Positions 5,074 through 7,802 of a stretch of DNA of 7,802 bases are shown here, piece by piece. Source of the DNA: JBGOTP01 sp041476545 (GTDB lineage: Bacteria; Acidobacteriota; Vicinamibacteria; Vicinamibacterales; CAVVIG01); contig JBGOTP010000256.1 in assembly GCA_041476545.1 (NCBI GenBank), positions 1 to 7,802 of the forward strand, given 5' to 3'. The notes beneath the pieces were generated by a model. The model saw only the letters and a program-made list of their open reading frames with translations, ran no database searches and was not told the origin of the DNA. Position 1 is the stretch's first letter; each line of letters begins with the position of its first letter. Position numbers and translations under genes: made by a program.

Positions 5074-7329
5074 CTAGTCCGGCGTGGGCTGCTCCGCCCG
5101 ATCGATCACAAGAACCTGGACGGGGCCTCGACGCGAGTCCAGCTTGAGTCCGAGCTGTTCTGGCAACACGGTAAAGACCGACACAAATTCGCCCCAGGGA
5201 TTCGGCACGCCTGGGGGTGGGGGCGGCGGCGGGAGTTCGGTCATGAAGTCGAAGTCCGCGTCAAAATAGCCGATGAGGCCAGTCTGGTCGCTCACGCTGC
5301 GACGGACCATCGGCACCAGTACCTTCGCGAGCGCCGCCATCGTCAGTCCTCGAAACCCAAGGCCTCCTCTTCCGGACGGCACATTGGTGCCTGGCGCAAA
5401 TCCAAAGTAGCCGCACCGTGCCGGGCCGTTCCCCGGACTGGGGCCGACGCCAAAATCCAACGACGGTTGGTCGACACGAGCGCAATCCGCGTCCGAGCGG
5501 CGAAGTTGGGGCCCTATCCGTCCATCACTCCTGGCTTTCACCAACGCATAGAACGGCAGCTCCCGCATCTCGGTGTGCGCAGCCAACTTGAATCGCTCAG
5601 CCAGCAACCGGCGCAGCATCAATCGCTTTTGCGCCACCGGCGGGTCGCCCTCGGCCTTGGCGACGACGGCGAAGCGATCGGACTTGAGCCAGTCCGGTCC
5701 ACCAAATGTCTGAAAGTCCGGCAACTCGTACGCGAACTGGATCAGCTCGGCAGCCGTCACCTTTGTCCCGGTGAGCCGACCGCCTGGTTGAGGATCCAGT
5801 CCTCCCCGGCCGCGGCCATCGGCGCTGCTCGGTTTGACCGAGGCGGCTTCAAACGCTGGAGCGTTTCCCGCACCAACCCGCGACTGCGCGCGAATGAGTG
5901 GTGCGCTGAGCGTCCCGATGATAATCGGGACGGCAACCGTCGCGATGCCGACAGTCGCGAGCAGAAGCGTTCTCCACGCGCCCAATACTTCTCCATCCTG
6001 GTTTCTCATGATCGCCTCGATTCGTTTCTTGAGGTCAGCTCCTGTGACACCCGCCACGCACGTCAACGGTGACTCTGCGTAGAACTCACAGGTCTTGAGA
6101 ATGCTCTCGGCGTATACAACGGGCTCATGGCCCCATCGAACGACCTCTTCGTCACACGCACGCTCGCGTTCGTCCACCAGACGGGTCTCGAGCCACCAGA
6201 CAAGTGGATGGAACCAGAAGAGGGCTTCGATGATCATGTGTACGGCCGCGACGAGGTTGTCGCGGCGCCGGACGTGACACACTTCGTGCGCGATCAGGGC
6301 TTCAACCTGGGCGACGGTCAGACGTTCCGCAATGCCTCGCGGCCACAACAACACCGGTTTCGTCAGCCCGAACACTCCGGGTTCAAGGGACGTATTCGAC
6401 GCGACCAGTGTCGTGGGCGTGGTGATTCCCGCGCGGGCTTCAAGGCGACGAAGGATGTCCAGTTCCTGACCGTGTCGAATGGGGGACGCGTTTCGGACGA
6501 CGTTCGCCAGGCGCCGCCAACCCATCCACCACATGAACAGGATCACGACACAACCGCTCAACCAGATCGCCACTAGCACGAGTGGAAGTACCGCGGCGAG
6601 GTCGTACGAGCTGGTGGCCGGCAACGCGGCGGTGGCGATAGCAGCCGACGGCCGGGAGAACGGCTGGCTCATCGTGTCTATCAGGACAGTCAGCGTCGGC
6701 TGGACGACCGCGTCCGACGTCCGCCAACCGAACTGACGGCCAAGGGTCATGAGCGCCGCGAAGGGGACGAGAAACTTCACTGATGCGGCGACCCAGATCG
6801 CAGAGCGCACCCGCGCGCGGTTGCGCTTCAACGCCAGCGTCAGCAGGGCCGCTACCGCCAGGCAAAGCGTCGATTGCCACAGATGGTTGCCGACCAGCTC
6901 CATCAACGCCCAGGCCGACGCAGCCAGATTCCTCAGCGTGTCGCCTAGCGAGCCGCCCGGCGCCACGCGCGCAGACGAGGCCGCCGCGGGGACCGAAGCC
7001 TCGACCTGCTCCGGCGAAGGATGTGGCCCTCTGTCGCGTCCCCGCGCAACCTCGGTCTCGACACGGTCCACGCGCTCGGGCGCATTCCCTCGCGAATTCA
7101 GCAGCGAATCGGTCGGCGGTGGAACGAGATCCGGCGGGCGTTGCGGTTCAGCCGCGGCGAGGCTGGCGCGCGGCGGGTCCGCGGCCGGATCGTGGGAGAA
7201 CAGACGCGGCGACAGAAGCAGGAAGGTGATCATCGCCATGTGGACGATGATCGACAGCAGAAGCCCCACACGCCACGAGATGGCGTGCCCGACAGGCGTG
7301 ACGGCCGGCCGATCACCCCATGACGTCAT
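5074..7329 (-). CDS. M56 (BlaR1/MecR1-like) membrane protease with TIGR03435 sensor-like domain
   Basis: This 751-aa protein appears to have five membrane helices. Residues 1-18 are cytoplasmic, and helix 19-42 is followed by a Pro/Ala/Arg-rich linker (about 46-130) resembling a TonB N-terminus. The M56 part starts at about 143 (MELVGNHLWQSTL), where ordinary members begin, with helices near 145-167, 175-197 and 245-267. The cytoplasmic zinc protease has HEVCH (348-352: His348, Glu349, His352), and the third ligand is likely a Glu in DERERACDEEV (386-396). A fourth M56 helix (about 453-476) leads to an outer TIGR03435 domain (about 492-748): FEAASVKPS, LTMAALAKVL, DQTGLIGYFDADFDF, EQLGLKLDSRRGPVQVLVID. 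Cys616 and Cys639 might pair. BlaR1 has its penicillin-binding sensor at this place, so TIGR03435 is probably the sensor; its ligand is unknown. The start is strongly supported by AAGGA (7336-7340) and a 4-base overlap with the repressor stop. Likely role: cytoplasmic proteolysis that relieves repression by the upstream BlaI. Confidence 0.92.
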   Translation of the reverse strand: MTSWGDRPAVTPVGHAISWRVGLLLSIIVHMAMITFLLLSPRLFSHDPAADPPRASLAAAEPQRPPDLVPPPTDSLLNSRGNAPERVDRVETEVARGRDRGPHPSPEQVEASVPAAASSARVAPGGSLGDTLRNLAASAWALMELVGNHLWQSTLCLAVAALLTLALKRNRARVRSAIWVAASVKFLVPFAALMTLGRQFGWRTSDAVVQPTLTVLIDTMSQPFSRPSAAIATAALPATSSYDLAAVLPLVLVAIWLSGCVVILFMWWMGWRRLANVVRNASPIRHGQELDILRRLEARAGITTPTTLVASNTSLEPGVFGLTKPVLLWPRGIAERLTVAQVEALIAHEVCHVRRRDNLVAAVHMIIEALFWFHPLVWWLETRLVDERERACDEEVVRWGHEPVVYAESILKTCEFYAESPLTCVAGVTGADLKKRIEAIMRNQDGEVLGAWRTLLLATVGIATVAVPIIIGTLSAPLIRAQSRVGAGNAPAFEAASVKPSSADGRGRGGLDPQPGGRLTGTKVTAAELIQFAYELPDFQTFGGPDWLKSDRFAVVAKAEGDPPVAQKRLMLRRLLAERFKLAAHTEMRELPFYALVKARSDGRIGPQLRRSDADCARVDQPSLDFGVGPSPGNGPARCGYFGFAPGTNVPSGRGGLGFRGLTMAALAKVLVPMVRRSVSDQTGLIGYFDADFDFMTELPPPPPPPGVPNPWGEFVSVFTVLPEQLGLKLDSRRGPVQVLVIDRAEQPTPD

Positions 7330-7330
7330 G
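7319..7330. repeat. 12-bp palindrome at the repressor/M56 gene junction
   Basis: CATGACGTCATG is a perfect palindrome that contains both the M56 start codon and the repressor stop codon. In RNA it could mask the M56 start until ribosomes finishing the repressor open it. With 12 bases and no loop it may be coincidence. Confidence 0.3.
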
Positions 7331-7742
7331 ACTTGTCCTTTCTGTCCGGTCGTTTTTCAGATCGGGGGCTGCCTTTCGCGAGTTTCAGGAGCGTCCGCTC
7401 CGCATCCCGCACGTCGTCGAGCGTGAGCTTGCCGGCTTTGATCAAGTGCGCCATCAGCGGTCGCGACCCTCCACGGAAGAAGCCCAGCAGATCATCGAAG
7501 AGCCGACGATGGGTCGCGGCGCGAGACAGAGCGGCTTCGAAGATATGGGCGTTGCTGATCTTCTTGACCCGACGGATCGCGTTCTTGGCTTCGAGACGGT
7601 AGACCGTCGTCTGCACGGTGGTGTACGCGGGCCGGTCCTTCTCCGGAAACGCCTGCTGAATCTCGCGAATCGAGCACGCGCCCTGGTCCCAGAGCGCCTC
7701 CATGATGTGCAGTTCCAGTCGGCTCAGTTTCCGTGGCGCCAT
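7326..7742 (-). CDS. BlaI/MecI-family transcriptional repressor
   Basis: This 138-aa protein is the usual size for BlaI/MecI. Residues about 5-75 form the winged helix: LSRLELHIMEALWDQGACSIREIQQAFP, then AYTTVQTTVYRLEAKNAI with the recognition helix (TTVQTTVYRLEAK), then the wing RRVKKISNAHIFEAAL. The C-terminal part (about 76-125) is the helical dimerisation region, and the tail is very basic (SPRSEKRPDRKDKS). Such proteins bind TACA/TGTA operators as dimers and are inactivated when the partner M56 sensor-protease is triggered. The stop codon overlaps the start of the M56 gene by 4 bases (ATGA), so the two are one operon with coupled translation. ATG 7742 has AGGAG 7 bases upstream. A BlaI-type operator lies in its promoter, so autoregulation is likely. 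No beta-lactamase gene is in view, so the regulon may be something else. Confidence 0.92.
   Translation of the reverse strand: MAPRKLSRLELHIMEALWDQGACSIREIQQAFPEKDRPAYTTVQTTVYRLEAKNAIRRVKKISNAHIFEAALSRAATHRRLFDDLLGFFRGGSRPLMAHLIKAGKLTLDDVRDAERTLLKLAKGSPRSEKRPDRKDKS
7336..7340 (-). promoter_or_regulatory. Strong Shine-Dalgarno fixing the M56 start
   Basis: AAGGA, 6 bases before the ATG at 7329 and inside the end of the repressor gene, shows that the M56 protein starts here rather than at Met143, where most relatives begin. It therefore supports the N-terminal extension as genuinely translated. Confidence 0.7.
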
Positions 7743-7762
7743 TCCAGCACTCCTATGATGCC

Positions 7763-7795
7763 GTTATATCTACTACATTTGTATGCGTACTGCAA
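7763..7795 (-). promoter_or_regulatory. Promoter and BlaI-type operator of the repressor-M56 operon
   Basis: Minus-strand TTGCAG (7795-7790) is a fair -35. With a 17-base gap the -10 would be TAGATA (7772-7767); the better hexamer TATAAC (7768-7763) is at 21 bases. Between them lies TACATTTGTA (7774-7783), a TACA-N2-TGTA half-site pair extended on the left to TACTACA, closely like the operators known for BlaI and MecI. A repressor dimer bound here would sit in the promoter spacer and shut off its own operon. Confidence 0.6.
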
Positions 7796-7802
7796 GAACC
7801 TC

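Overview
The window is high-GC DNA with tight gene packing. It most likely comes from a soil Acidobacteriota genome, possibly the Vicinamibacteria. The main clue is a BlaI/MecI repressor overlapping an M56 (BlaR1-like) membrane protease whose C-terminus is a TIGR03435 domain, an architecture I associate with Acidobacteria. Ala/Gly/Pro/Arg-rich tails on the exported protein fit this. The assignment is by gene content only.

Layout, left to right. Positions 1-243 hold no convincing gene but carry dense inverted repeats: a perfect 13-bp terminal repeat enclosing a 10-bp hairpin (20-104), a second nested stem-loop (102-147), and a short stretch that may be an insertion-sequence scar. Three plus-strand genes follow: a 200-aa membrane protein of unknown function (244-846), a NodU/CmcH-type carbamoyltransferase with a plausible promoter of its own (951-2447), and an exported PA-domain/M28-type zinc-peptidase homologue with an altered active site (2569-4233). 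A six-unit 9-bp tandem repeat (2454-2507) and a good sigma70-like promoter lie between the last two.

The right half is on the minus strand and converges on the peptidase gene. From the right edge it reads: a BlaI-type repressor (7742-7326) with a BlaI-like TACA-N2-TGTA operator in its promoter; the M56-TIGR03435 protein (7329-5074), overlapping the repressor stop by 4 bases; and a vapBC toxin-antitoxin pair (4988-4318), also joined by a 4-base overlap and preceded by its own promoter with repeats.

BlaI and M56 probably form one sensor-protease/repressor circuit: the outer domain detects a signal, the cytoplasmic protease domain is activated, and the repressor leaves its own operator. The TIGR03435 domain sits where BlaR1 has its penicillin-binding sensor, and the protein has an extra 140-residue TonB-like anchor and proline-rich linker at its N-terminus. 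VapBC is a separate, presumably autoregulated module. I see no pathway linking the three plus-strand genes. I saw no tRNA, rRNA, CRISPR array or intact mobile element.
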